Shown here: piece by piece, positions 25,340 through 32,450 of the stretch
Numbering within the stretch: position 1 is the first letter of the stretch
Layout of the letters: the number at the start of each line of letters is the position of its first letter
Origin: an uncultured Collinsella sp.
Lineage (GTDB): Bacteria > Actinomycetota > Coriobacteriia > Coriobacteriales > Coriobacteriaceae
Length of the DNA stretch: 64,000 bases
Direction: 5' to 3'
NCBI GenBank assembly: GCA_900549745.1
Contig: URPJ01000001.1
Coordinates: forward strand, 1-64,000
Position numbers and translations under genes: made by a program
The notes under the pieces: model-generated
What the model was told of the DNA's origin: nothing
Database searches by the model: none
The model's input: only the letters and a program-made list of their open reading frames with translations

Positions 25340-25956
25340 TTCGCGTCCTTATAGTCGAAGACCAGGCCATCCTGCGCGAGAGCCTGGCGCGCTCCGTTGG
25401 CGACCAGCCCGATATGACCGTTGTTTCCGCCATTGCCGATGCTTCCGAGGTCTTGGGTGTCGCGCTCAAGGAGCGCCCGGACATGATACTGATGGACGTA
25501 TGTACCGAGCATGATTCCAACGGCATCGTGGCGGCGGCGCGCATTAAAGAACAACTGCCCGAGTGCCGCGTCATTATCATGACGGGTATGCCCGAAATCA
25601 CCTTTGTGGACCAGGCGCGCGAGGCGGGCGTCGACAGCTTTGTGTACAAGAACGTCGGTATCGACGAGCTATTCGCCGTGATGCGCTCCACGCTGGCGGG
25701 TTACTGCACGTTTCCCAAGCCGCCCGAGAGCATCTTCTCGGGCACGGCGGCCCTCGACGATGTCGAGCTGTCGATCTTGCGCCTTGCCTGCGAGGGCAAA
25801 AGCCGCCGCGAGATCGCGGCCGAGCTGTTTATGAGCGAGGGCACCATCAAACGCCGCATCTCGGAGATTCTCAATAAGACCGGCTACGACAACATCATGC
25901 GCTTGGCCGTGCGCGCAGTAACGGAGGGCAGCATCGTTCCCAACATGGAGCGCTAG
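25336..25956 (+). CDS. LuxR/NarL-family response regulator
   Basis: A 206-aa regulator. The receiver domain has the acidic pair VEDQ near residues 8-9 and a phospho-acceptor in ILMDVCTEHDSNG. The lysine is in VYKNVG. The HTH LuxR domain (about 138-200) reads LDDVELSILRLACEGKSRREIAAELFMSEGTIKRRISEIL. The ATGA overlap with the kinase gene makes it the partner. Targets are unknown. Confidence 0.92.
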   Translation: MIRVLIVEDQAILRESLARSVGDQPDMTVVSAIADASEVLGVALKERPDMILMDVCTEHDSNGIVAAARIKEQLPECRVIIMTGMPEITFVDQAREAGVDSFVYKNVGIDELFAVMRSTLAGYCTFPKPPESIFSGTAALDDVELSILRLACEGKSRREIAAELFMSEGTIKRRISEILNKTGYDNIMRLAVRAVTEGSIVPNMER

Positions 25957-25981
25957 CGCTCGTTACGCATCGGCATAAAGC

Positions 25982-26016
25982 GGCGGGGCCGCAGGATCAA
26001 CTCCTGCGGCCCCGCC
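25982..26016. terminator. GC-rich hairpin between convergent operons
   Basis: GGCGGGGCCGCAGG and CCTGCGGCCCCGCC are perfect arms around ATCAACT. There is no U-run, but the position between two convergent gene ends suits a bidirectional 3' end structure. Confidence 0.65.
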
Positions 26017-26066
26017 TGGCAAGTGCGCGGATGTGTCCGCCAATCCGCGGCTGATGTTACGTGTCG

Positions 26067-26909
26067 CTACGCGATGGTCGCGGTGTAGGAGGCGACGTCC
26101 TCATAGGAATCGGTCAGGTAGGCGTCGATGCCGATGGTCGTATTGACGAGGTCGTCAAGGCTGTCAAGCTCGCCGCTCGAGAACGTGAATTCCTCGGTGG
26201 CGTTGGTGCCGGGCATCAGGTGAGCCGAGAACCAGGGTTCCTTCATGGTGCCGTTGACGTTGGTCTTGCCAGAAGGAGCGTAGAAGGTCAGGTCCTTGTC
26301 GCTCTTGTTGGTGATGTTGACGACAAAGCCGATGTCGCCCCAGTCGTCCTTGAACTTCTCGGTGATGGTGATGGTGCACAGGTCGTCATCGGCGACGGTG
26401 ACGGCGGGGGAGATTTCGATGCTCTGGACGTCGTCGTCTTCGACGGCCTCATCGATCTCTTCTTCCTTCTCGGCGTTCTCGCGATCCTTCTTCACCGTAC
26501 CGGACAGATCCTTGTCGGACTTCGTAAAGATAAGCTTGTCGCCTTCCACCTCGAGGACGAGCTTGTCGTCCTTGAGCTTCAGGTCGTGCGACTCATCTTC
26601 GGCGGTAATCGTTACGGTGGTGGCGTCCTTGGCCTCCCATTTCAGGTCGGTGACCTCAAGGAACATGTCGAGGACGCCCGTGCCGTCTTCGTCGAGGATC
26701 AGGATGCAGTTGAGGCCCCACTCCTTGAGCATATCCATGTACTCATCGGTGAGCTCTTCGCCGTCCAAGGTTCCACCCGAGTACTGCCAGCTGCCGACGA
26801 AGTTGGCCTTGGGGTCTTTGCCGCCGCCGCTGCAGCCCGTCAGGGCAAAGGCGAGCGCCAGGACGCATGTCAGAAATGCGAGTACGGACTTTTTGAACGT
26901 TGTCTTCAT
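26067..26909 (-). CDS. Secreted lipoprotein of unknown function (DUF5067-like C-terminus)
   Basis: A 280-aa lipoprotein. The signal peptide with lipobox LTGC (cleavage near residue 24) is clear. The N-terminal half (about 35-120; FVGSWQYSGGTLDGEEL) looks like a small beta-barrel of the kind seen in gut actinobacterial lipoproteins. After an acidic linker, the C-terminal half has the Ig-like pattern of DUF5067 (IGFVVNITNKSDKDLTFYA). The start is ATG 26909 behind AAGGAGG rather than the one at 26924. It may be transcribed with the zinc-ribbon operon upstream. Confidence 0.8.
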   Translation of the reverse strand: MKTTFKKSVLAFLTCVLALAFALTGCSGGGKDPKANFVGSWQYSGGTLDGEELTDEYMDMLKEWGLNCILILDEDGTGVLDMFLEVTDLKWEAKDATTVTITAEDESHDLKLKDDKLVLEVEGDKLIFTKSDKDLSGTVKKDRENAEKEEEIDEAVEDDDVQSIEISPAVTVADDDLCTITITEKFKDDWGDIGFVVNITNKSDKDLTFYAPSGKTNVNGTMKEPWFSAHLMPGTNATEEFTFSSGELDSLDDLVNTTIGIDAYLTDSYEDVASYTATIA

Positions 26910-26989
26910 GGTGTCCTCCTTCATCGAACGAAACCCATAGAAGCAAATGCGGGGGTGGCGGATCCCCCGCTCATTACCAGTTAGGGGCG

Positions 26990-28231
26990 CTAGGGCCTGG
27001 GCGTTCCGCAGTTGCTGCAGAACTTGCCGCCGTTTTCGCTACCGCAGTTGGGGCAGAACCACTTGGCCGGTGCGGGGACGGGCGCGGGACTGCCGCACTC
27101 GGAGCAGAACTTGCCGGTGTTGGTGGCACCGCAGCTGCAGGTCCACGTGCCGGCCGCGGGTGCGGCGGCGGGGGCCGGTGCGGGGGCGGGCGCCGGAGCC
27201 GGCTGCGGGGCGGCTTGCTGCTGTGCCTGGCCGGCGGCGAACAGCTGGCTGGCATTCATGCCGCCCATGCCACCTGCCATGCCCATGCCCATAAAGCCGG
27301 CCATTGCGCCGTTGGGGTTAGCGGCCGCCGCGCGCATCGCGTCGCTCTGGGCGCTGGCGATGTTGGCTGCTGCCATGGTGGGATCGCGCATGACCGCGGC
27401 CTTCTGCAGGTCCTTGATCATCTGCTCGTCTTCTTGCGAGGCGGCGATGGAGTTAACGCCAAAGCTCACGATCTCGACACCACGCAGGTCGCGCCAGTCG
27501 GCCGAGAGGACCTCGTTGAGCGCGCGGGCGAGCTCGGTGGTGTGGCCGGGGATGGCACTGTAGCGGATGCCCATCTCCGAGATCTTGGCAAAGGCGGGCT
27601 GCAGGGCGGTGAGCAGCTCGGACTTAAGCTGACTGTCGATCTTGTCGCGCGTGTAGCTATCGGTCACGTTGCCGCATACGTTGGTGTAGAACAGCAGCGG
27701 GTTGGTGATGCGGTACGAATACTCGCCGTTGCAGCGCACGGAGATGTCGACGTCCAGACCAATGTTGTTATCGACCACGCGGAAGGGCACGGGCGAGGCG
27801 GTGCCGTACTTGTTGCCGATGATCTCCTTGGTGTTGATGAAGTAGACGCGCTGGTCCTTGCCCGCGTCGCCGCCAAAGGTAAAGCGGCTGCCGATATTGG
27901 CGAAGGTCTCCTTGATGGAGTCGCCCAGGTTGCCGCTAAAGACGCTCGGCTCGCTGCCGGTGTCAAAGACAAACTCGCCGGGCTCCAGCGCGACCTCGAT
28001 GATCTTGCCGTTTTGCACCACGAGCATGCCCTGGCCGTCGTTGACGGCGATGACGGAGCCGTTGGAGATGACGTTGTCCTCGCCGCGCGTGTTGGAGCTG
28101 CGGCCGCCGGTGCGCTTGCTGCCCTTGCAGGCCAAGACATCAGCGGGCATCGATTCGCAATAGATAAATTCCTTCCACTGGTCGGCCATGACGCCGCCGG
28201 CAGCTCCCAATCCAGCTTTCAAGAGTCCCAT
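26990..28231 (-). CDS. SPFH-domain protein with two C-terminal zinc ribbons (YdjI-like)
   Basis: A 413-aa protein. The N-terminal ~300 residues match the SPFH/virion-core family (MGLLKAGLGAAGGVMADQWKEF; VYFINTKEIIGNKYGT; RYSAIPGHTTELARALNEVL). A Met/Gly-rich stretch and a Pro/Ala linker follow, then two zinc ribbons: CSCGATNTGKFCSECG and CPNCGSENGGKFCSNCG. SPFH proteins form membrane-associated oligomers; B. subtilis YdjI recruits membrane-stress factors. It is third in a run where every gene carries zinc ribbons. Confidence 0.87.
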   Translation of the reverse strand: MGLLKAGLGAAGGVMADQWKEFIYCESMPADVLACKGSKRTGGRSSNTRGEDNVISNGSVIAVNDGQGMLVVQNGKIIEVALEPGEFVFDTGSEPSVFSGNLGDSIKETFANIGSRFTFGGDAGKDQRVYFINTKEIIGNKYGTASPVPFRVVDNNIGLDVDISVRCNGEYSYRITNPLLFYTNVCGNVTDSYTRDKIDSQLKSELLTALQPAFAKISEMGIRYSAIPGHTTELARALNEVLSADWRDLRGVEIVSFGVNSIAASQEDEQMIKDLQKAAVMRDPTMAAANIASAQSDAMRAAAANPNGAMAGFMGMGMAGGMGGMNASQLFAAGQAQQQAAPQPAPAPAPAPAPAAAPAAGTWTCSCGATNTGKFCSECGSPAPVPAPAKWFCPNCGSENGGKFCSNCGTPRP

Positions 28232-28279
28232 GGTGATCTTCCTTTCTCGTCAAAGGCCGGGTGGTATTGGTTGGATTGC

Positions 28280-29602
28280 TTAGTCGTCCTTGTCGTCTTT
28301 CATGACAACGGTGGTCTCGGTGTGACTGAAGGTGTCGTGCTTCTCGGTCAGGTCGAGCTCGCCACAATACTCATCGGCATGGGTTGCTTCGTTGGCCGTC
28401 TTGAGCTGGCCTACCAGTAGTACGTCTCCGATAATCACGATGATCAGCGGCGCGATGACGTTGATGAGGATGCCCTCGATATCAAAGGTGAGGTAATCCG
28501 GATCGAAGGCGTATTCCCCCATAAAGAGAATCTGGGAGAGGATAAATCCGATCACGAAGAACAGCACCGAGGCGATGGCGAGCTTGGGCTTGGAGCAGGG
28601 GAGCTCGCCGACCAAGCGGCCGGTCTGGCCGTTCATGGCAAACAGGTAGCTCTTGCCGTTCCACGAGGTGGAGAGCATCCAGACGGGGAACAGGGCGTAG
28701 TCGCTGTCTTCCCAGGTGTAGTCGAGCTGCTTGCTTTCGACCGTGGCATCGTCGTATTCGTCGACGACGGTCTCGCGCAGGGCCGAGATCGTGCTTTCTT
28801 CCATACGGCGCTCGGCGCGCGCCTTGCAGGTCTCGCAGTCCTCGTCGTAACGGTTGGCGATGTAGCCGGGCATATATGCGACCGAGAACGGGCGCAGCGC
28901 GTCGTAGTCAAACGGCTCGATGGCGTCCATGTGGCCGTCGGGCATCTTGGACGATCCGTCGACGGGCACGCGCTTAAACGAGATATTGCCCTTGCGATAG
29001 GCATCGTAGTGGTCGGTGGTCGTGACGGTGCGGTCGGATTCCTCGGTCACGGTCTCGTTGGTCGCGTCAAAGTACACTTCGCCGTCAACGCGGGCACCGT
29101 AGAGCCAAAACGGCACGTAGACACCTTGGACCTCGTCGATGTGGTTGCCGGTGACAAAGCTCTTGGGCAGCAAGATCTTGCCCTTGTAGTGTTCCTTGAG
29201 TGCGGCCGTGACGTCATCGCGCCCGAGCTTAAATGGAATCACCAGGTCGGGCGAGAAGTCGCCCGAAAGCTGACCGGGCGCTACGGCGGAGTTGCCGCAG
29301 TACGGGCAGGTGGTGACAGCGACGGTGCCGTCGGACACGAGCTCGGCGCCGCACGACGAGCAGATGTAACCGGCGTTTTGAGCCAGCTCCTGCACGGCAT
29401 CGTCGACAGCAGGCTTGGGGGCCGCGGCTGCGGCATCGGCTTTGGCATCTGCCTTGTCCTGGCGCTCGCGATAGAGGACCTCGACTTCTTCGACTTCAAA
29501 GCGCGAGTCACAGTAGTCGCAGACGAGCTTTTGCTCGGCGCTTGCAAAATGCAAGGGGCCACCGCAGGCAGGGCACTGATAGTTAACGCTCTCGAAGGCC
29601 AT
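28280..29602 (-). CDS. Zinc-ribbon membrane protein (YdjG-like)
   Basis: A 440-aa protein. A first zinc ribbon CPACGGPLHF...CDYCDSRFE (residues 10-34) and a second CSSCGAELV...CPYCGNSA (about 82-105) precede a globular region (about 115-335). Two TM helices (about 345-395) and a charged cytoplasmic tail follow. The layout resembles B. subtilis YdjG, which lies with the SPFH protein YdjI in one operon. It probably delivers or anchors the SPFH protein at the membrane. GGACCGATC precedes the ATG. Confidence 0.82.
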   Translation of the reverse strand: MAFESVNYQCPACGGPLHFASAEQKLVCDYCDSRFEVEEVEVLYRERQDKADAKADAAAAAPKPAVDDAVQELAQNAGYICSSCGAELVSDGTVAVTTCPYCGNSAVAPGQLSGDFSPDLVIPFKLGRDDVTAALKEHYKGKILLPKSFVTGNHIDEVQGVYVPFWLYGARVDGEVYFDATNETVTEESDRTVTTTDHYDAYRKGNISFKRVPVDGSSKMPDGHMDAIEPFDYDALRPFSVAYMPGYIANRYDEDCETCKARAERRMEESTISALRETVVDEYDDATVESKQLDYTWEDSDYALFPVWMLSTSWNGKSYLFAMNGQTGRLVGELPCSKPKLAIASVLFFVIGFILSQILFMGEYAFDPDYLTFDIEGILINVIAPLIIVIIGDVLLVGQLKTANEATHADEYCGELDLTEKHDTFSHTETTVVMKDDKDD

Positions 29603-29626
29603 GATCGGTCCTTTCGCTGCCGGAGG

Positions 29627-30364
29627 CTATGCGCCGATGGCGCCGCCGCAGTATTCGCAGCGCCCACTGGCATCGGGAATGGTGGTGGCTCCGCAGAAGG
29701 GGCAGGTCACCGCGGTCTTGGGGGCCTTGGCGGCCACGACGCTGTCGCGCGTCTCCTGGCGCAGCTGCACCAGCGCGTCGCGGACCTCGGTTGCCTGGCG
29801 CTTGGCCTCGCGGTATTCGATGGAGCCGCGCTGATCGATGGTGGAGTCGTTCACGCGCAGGTTGATCTCGGTAAAGTACGGCGTGTTGACGTGGATGGTC
29901 AGATTAAAGTCGTAATCCAGGTCGTAGCGCGGCGGGTTGTAGCTCTCGCGCTCGCCGTCCTTGGTCTCGCGATAGATTTCGGTGCGATGCTCGTCGATAT
30001 CCATATCGCAGCCGAGTACCTGCGAGAACTCGATGATGTCGGGATTGGCGTCGCGCCAGCGGCTCTGCGAGGTGATGATCAGCAGGCCCGCGTCCTCATC
30101 GAGCATAATATTGGTGCGCCCGGCAGAAAGCGTGCGCGTGGGGTTGAACGAAGGCAGGCGCTCGGCGTTGGCCTCGCGGTAGGCGAGTTGCTCACGGATG
30201 TCGTCCGCGGTGCTGGAGCGATAGCCGTGAAAGTAGGGGGAGAGCTTGCCGGCGCACTCTTTGCACAGGTAGCCTTCATTGATTTTTGTCTTACCTAGAA
30301 GTCCCAGCTCGGTACCGCAAATCGCGCACTCTTTCTTCTCGAACATCTTGTCAAAGAAGCCCAT
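29627..30364 (-). CDS. DUF4428 double zinc-ribbon protein
   Basis: A 245-aa soluble protein. The N-terminal DUF4428 zinc ribbon (KKECAICGTELGLLGKTKI...CKECAGKL) is followed by a middle beta domain (about 85-195) and a C-terminal ribbon CPFCGATTIPDASGRCEYCG. It is first in the operon and 24 bases from the YdjG-like gene. The three proteins share the ribbon pairs, so may form one membrane-associated assembly. Function is unknown. Confidence 0.82.
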   Translation of the reverse strand: MGFFDKMFEKKECAICGTELGLLGKTKINEGYLCKECAGKLSPYFHGYRSSTADDIREQLAYREANAERLPSFNPTRTLSAGRTNIMLDEDAGLLIITSQSRWRDANPDIIEFSQVLGCDMDIDEHRTEIYRETKDGERESYNPPRYDLDYDFNLTIHVNTPYFTEINLRVNDSTIDQRGSIEYREAKRQATEVRDALVQLRQETRDSVVAAKAPKTAVTCPFCGATTIPDASGRCEYCGGAIGA

Positions 30365-30724
30365 GGCTGCCTCCCATCAACTGGTAGCGTGTGTCACTTT
30401 TGATGATGGGGGAGTGCGCGATCCTTCGCGATACCCAGACGGCTCAAGGAGTCTCCACAACTGGGACACATGGCCCATTTTTGACTAGTCATTGGGGACG
30501 TTCTTCGGCCACTCATTGGGGACGTACTTAAATGAGTGGCAGCTGGAGACACTCCTTGCCGAGCTAGAGGCCGCGCGTGTCCCTTCTGGTCCATGAGGCT
30601 CAAAACCGCGGTGTGACGTGAACGGCTGGGGTCAAATTTGCAGCATTTCGAGCCTGGCTTCGATATTGAGACTTGTTCTTTATTAAAATAGATTTCCAGA
30701 CAATTGAGCGGCTGGGGGTTAACC
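30365..30724. other. Intergenic region with REP-like units
   Basis: Divergent gap between the DUF4428 operon and the LuxR regulator. A half REP unit sits at 30485-30505, a full palindrome at 30509-30539, and a GGAGACACTCCTTGCC relative of the AGTGTCCC repeat at about 30545-30560. The A/T-rich stretch 30664-30705 likely holds the promoter of the + strand gene. No ORF is credible. Confidence 0.6.
30509..30539. repeat. REP-like palindrome, copy 4, with compensatory arm changes
   Basis: Arms CCACTCATT and AATGAGTGG remain perfectly complementary but differ from the CTAGTCATT/AATGACTAG arms of copy 1; the loop is GGGGACGTACTTA on this strand. Paired changes on both arms indicate that the fold, not the sequence, is kept. 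Confidence 0.85.
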
Positions 30725-32269
30725 ATGAGGGGCATGGGAGACACAACCGCATATTTGCGTCGGGGCATTCGGGAGATTATATGCCTGGCGCTGTTCTTCT
30801 TCACGTTTTTGGCGTGCGAGTATCTCTTTGACGTGCGCATGGCCGAGTTCGTGTCTCCGGACGAGGTTGTTATTTATGAGAGCCTTGTTATCGGCGCGAG
30901 CGTGATTGGCTTTTTTGTGCGTCCTATTCTGTACTATCGCCGTCCCCATGCCATTGAAGCAACGAGTGACGTTACGGGCGTTTTGCTGGTGGCGGCATTG
31001 CTGCTGTTGATTATGGCGGTTCAGGTTGAGGTGATAATTGCCGGCGGTTTGGTGGCATGCTGCGCGCTGGGCTACTGCGGATCGACTGCCCATGCAAACT
31101 TTGCGCGGCGCTTTGCACGGACGCCCTGCTTGGCGCGTGCGGCTGCACTTTCCTACGCCATGGGCGTTCTGGTGCAGGTGCTCAACCACATGGTGATGCC
31201 TGCCGGCATTCCTCAGCAGGCTGTTCTGGTCGTCTGCGCGATCGCGCAGGTGGCGTCGCTCCACGGCGCCCGACGCGCCAAGCTTCGCGACGAGTCAGAT
31301 CCCAACTTTGAATCCAATGTTGCCGGGCTTTCGGTAGATGCTTTGGAATATGGTGCCAAGTGGCAAGACGATCCCGAGGCAAAGGCGGCATTCCGCCGCG
31401 CCGTAGCTCGCTTGACCGTGGCGACAGCGTGTCTTTCCGGCGTATTCGCCGCTCTCAACGCGGGTCTCACAACCTTGCATGCTACCGGAGCCGTTGATTT
31501 GGGTGACTGGCCGCGCCTGCTGCTTGTCGTGAGCTCGTTGGCTGCCGGCGTCCTATTTGACCTGCACGGCCGCTCGTATATGAATATCGGCATGACATGT
31601 GCCGCCATACTGTCCACGCTTTCGTTCTTTGTGCTCATCGTCGATGGCAATGGCGGCAACGAGCTTGCTGCCACGATTATCTTTTATCTGGGCTCGGGCT
31701 TTTTCGTGGTGTTCTTTACCACAAAATATGCCGCCGTCTCGCTCTATGCGCGCTGGTCATATTTTTGGCCGTGCATGGGTCGCGTCGTCAACAACGTGTG
31801 CTCGATGCTCGTGACGGCGCCGGCGGTGGCGATCATCTCGAGTCAAAACGTGCTGGCTGCGATCGGTGCGGCGCTCGTGATGTTTGTGGGCATTGCGATT
31901 ACGCTGCTGGGGCAGTTGGGGCAACGAGCCGATGATGCCGCGATGCGGGACGGACTGCCGCTTGCCACCGACGATCTTGGTGGGGATCTTGCGCCCACAT
32001 GCTCCGACCCCGAGCCCGTGGAGGCAGCGGAGCTCACGTCCGATGAACGCCTCGATGCTTTCGTCGCCACCTTTGGGCTTACAGAGCGCGAGCGCGATAT
32101 TCTTGAGGTCTTGGTCGTTTCGGACCAGAGCGTTCAGGACATCGCCACAACGCTCTTTCTTTCGCGCTCCACGCTCTATCGCCACATTTCCTCGATCAAC
32201 AAAAAGACCGGCACCGCCTCGCGTGTAGCCCTTATCAACTTCTTCTGGTCCTGGACACCCAAGGACTAG
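30725..32269 (+). CDS. Membrane-embedded LuxR-type transcription regulator (12 TM + HTH)
   Basis: A 514-aa protein. About twelve TM helices fill residues 12-410 (MFS-like arrangement), followed by a cytoplasmic linker and a C-terminal LuxR HTH (about 445-510): LTERERDILEVLVVSDQSVQDIATTLFLSRSTLYRHI. Such one-component MFS-LuxR fusions are greatly expanded in Eggerthella and relatives and usually control neighbouring metabolic genes. No catabolic operon adjoins this one; mgtA is the convergent neighbour. ATG 30725 is preferred, with GGGGGTT as a weak Shine-Dalgarno. Confidence 0.85.
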   Translation: MRGMGDTTAYLRRGIREIICLALFFFTFLACEYLFDVRMAEFVSPDEVVIYESLVIGASVIGFFVRPILYYRRPHAIEATSDVTGVLLVAALLLLIMAVQVEVIIAGGLVACCALGYCGSTAHANFARRFARTPCLARAAALSYAMGVLVQVLNHMVMPAGIPQQAVLVVCAIAQVASLHGARRAKLRDESDPNFESNVAGLSVDALEYGAKWQDDPEAKAAFRRAVARLTVATACLSGVFAALNAGLTTLHATGAVDLGDWPRLLLVVSSLAAGVLFDLHGRSYMNIGMTCAAILSTLSFFVLIVDGNGGNELAATIIFYLGSGFFVVFFTTKYAAVSLYARWSYFWPCMGRVVNNVCSMLVTAPAVAIISSQNVLAAIGAALVMFVGIAITLLGQLGQRADDAAMRDGLPLATDDLGGDLAPTCSDPEPVEAAELTSDERLDAFVATFGLTERERDILEVLVVSDQSVQDIATTLFLSRSTLYRHISSINKKTGTASRVALINFFWSWTPKD

Positions 32270-32283
32270 CTAATCTCCCAATA

Positions 32284-32350
32284 AGTTGCGGTGGAATAGT
32301 CCCTAAATTAAAGTCACGGGGCTTTAAACAGGAACTATTTCACCGCAACT
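32284..32350. repeat. 67-bp palindromic element, copy 1
   Basis: AGTTGCGGTGGAATAGTCCCT pairs with AGGAACTATTTCACCGCAACT around a 25-base centre. The same 67-bp architecture with a different centre is at 54749-54815. Both copies sit at convergent gene ends (here the LuxR gene and mgtA), so they may act as bidirectional terminators or be REP-type mobile DNA. Confidence 0.8.
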
Positions 32351-32359
32351 GCTGGGGGG

Positions 32360-32440
32360 ATAGACTGCGGCGGCGGCAGAGGCAACGGCAGCGGCGTTGG
32401 CAGCTGTGGTAGTGGCAACGGCAGCTGGCAGGGTGTTTTC
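32360..32440. repeat. Low-complexity GGCAACGGCAGC stretch
   Basis: Degenerate short repeats of GGCAACGGCAGC and GGCGGCAG lie between the 67-bp palindrome and the mgtA stop. On the minus strand this is just beyond the mgtA end; I see no conserved ORF. Confidence 0.5.
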
Positions 32441-32450
32441 TGTCTACTTG

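Noticed and set aside
26900..28420. 506-codon + strand frame across the SPFH gene
   Set aside because: Low-complexity Gly/Ala/Val product opposite a well-supported gene.
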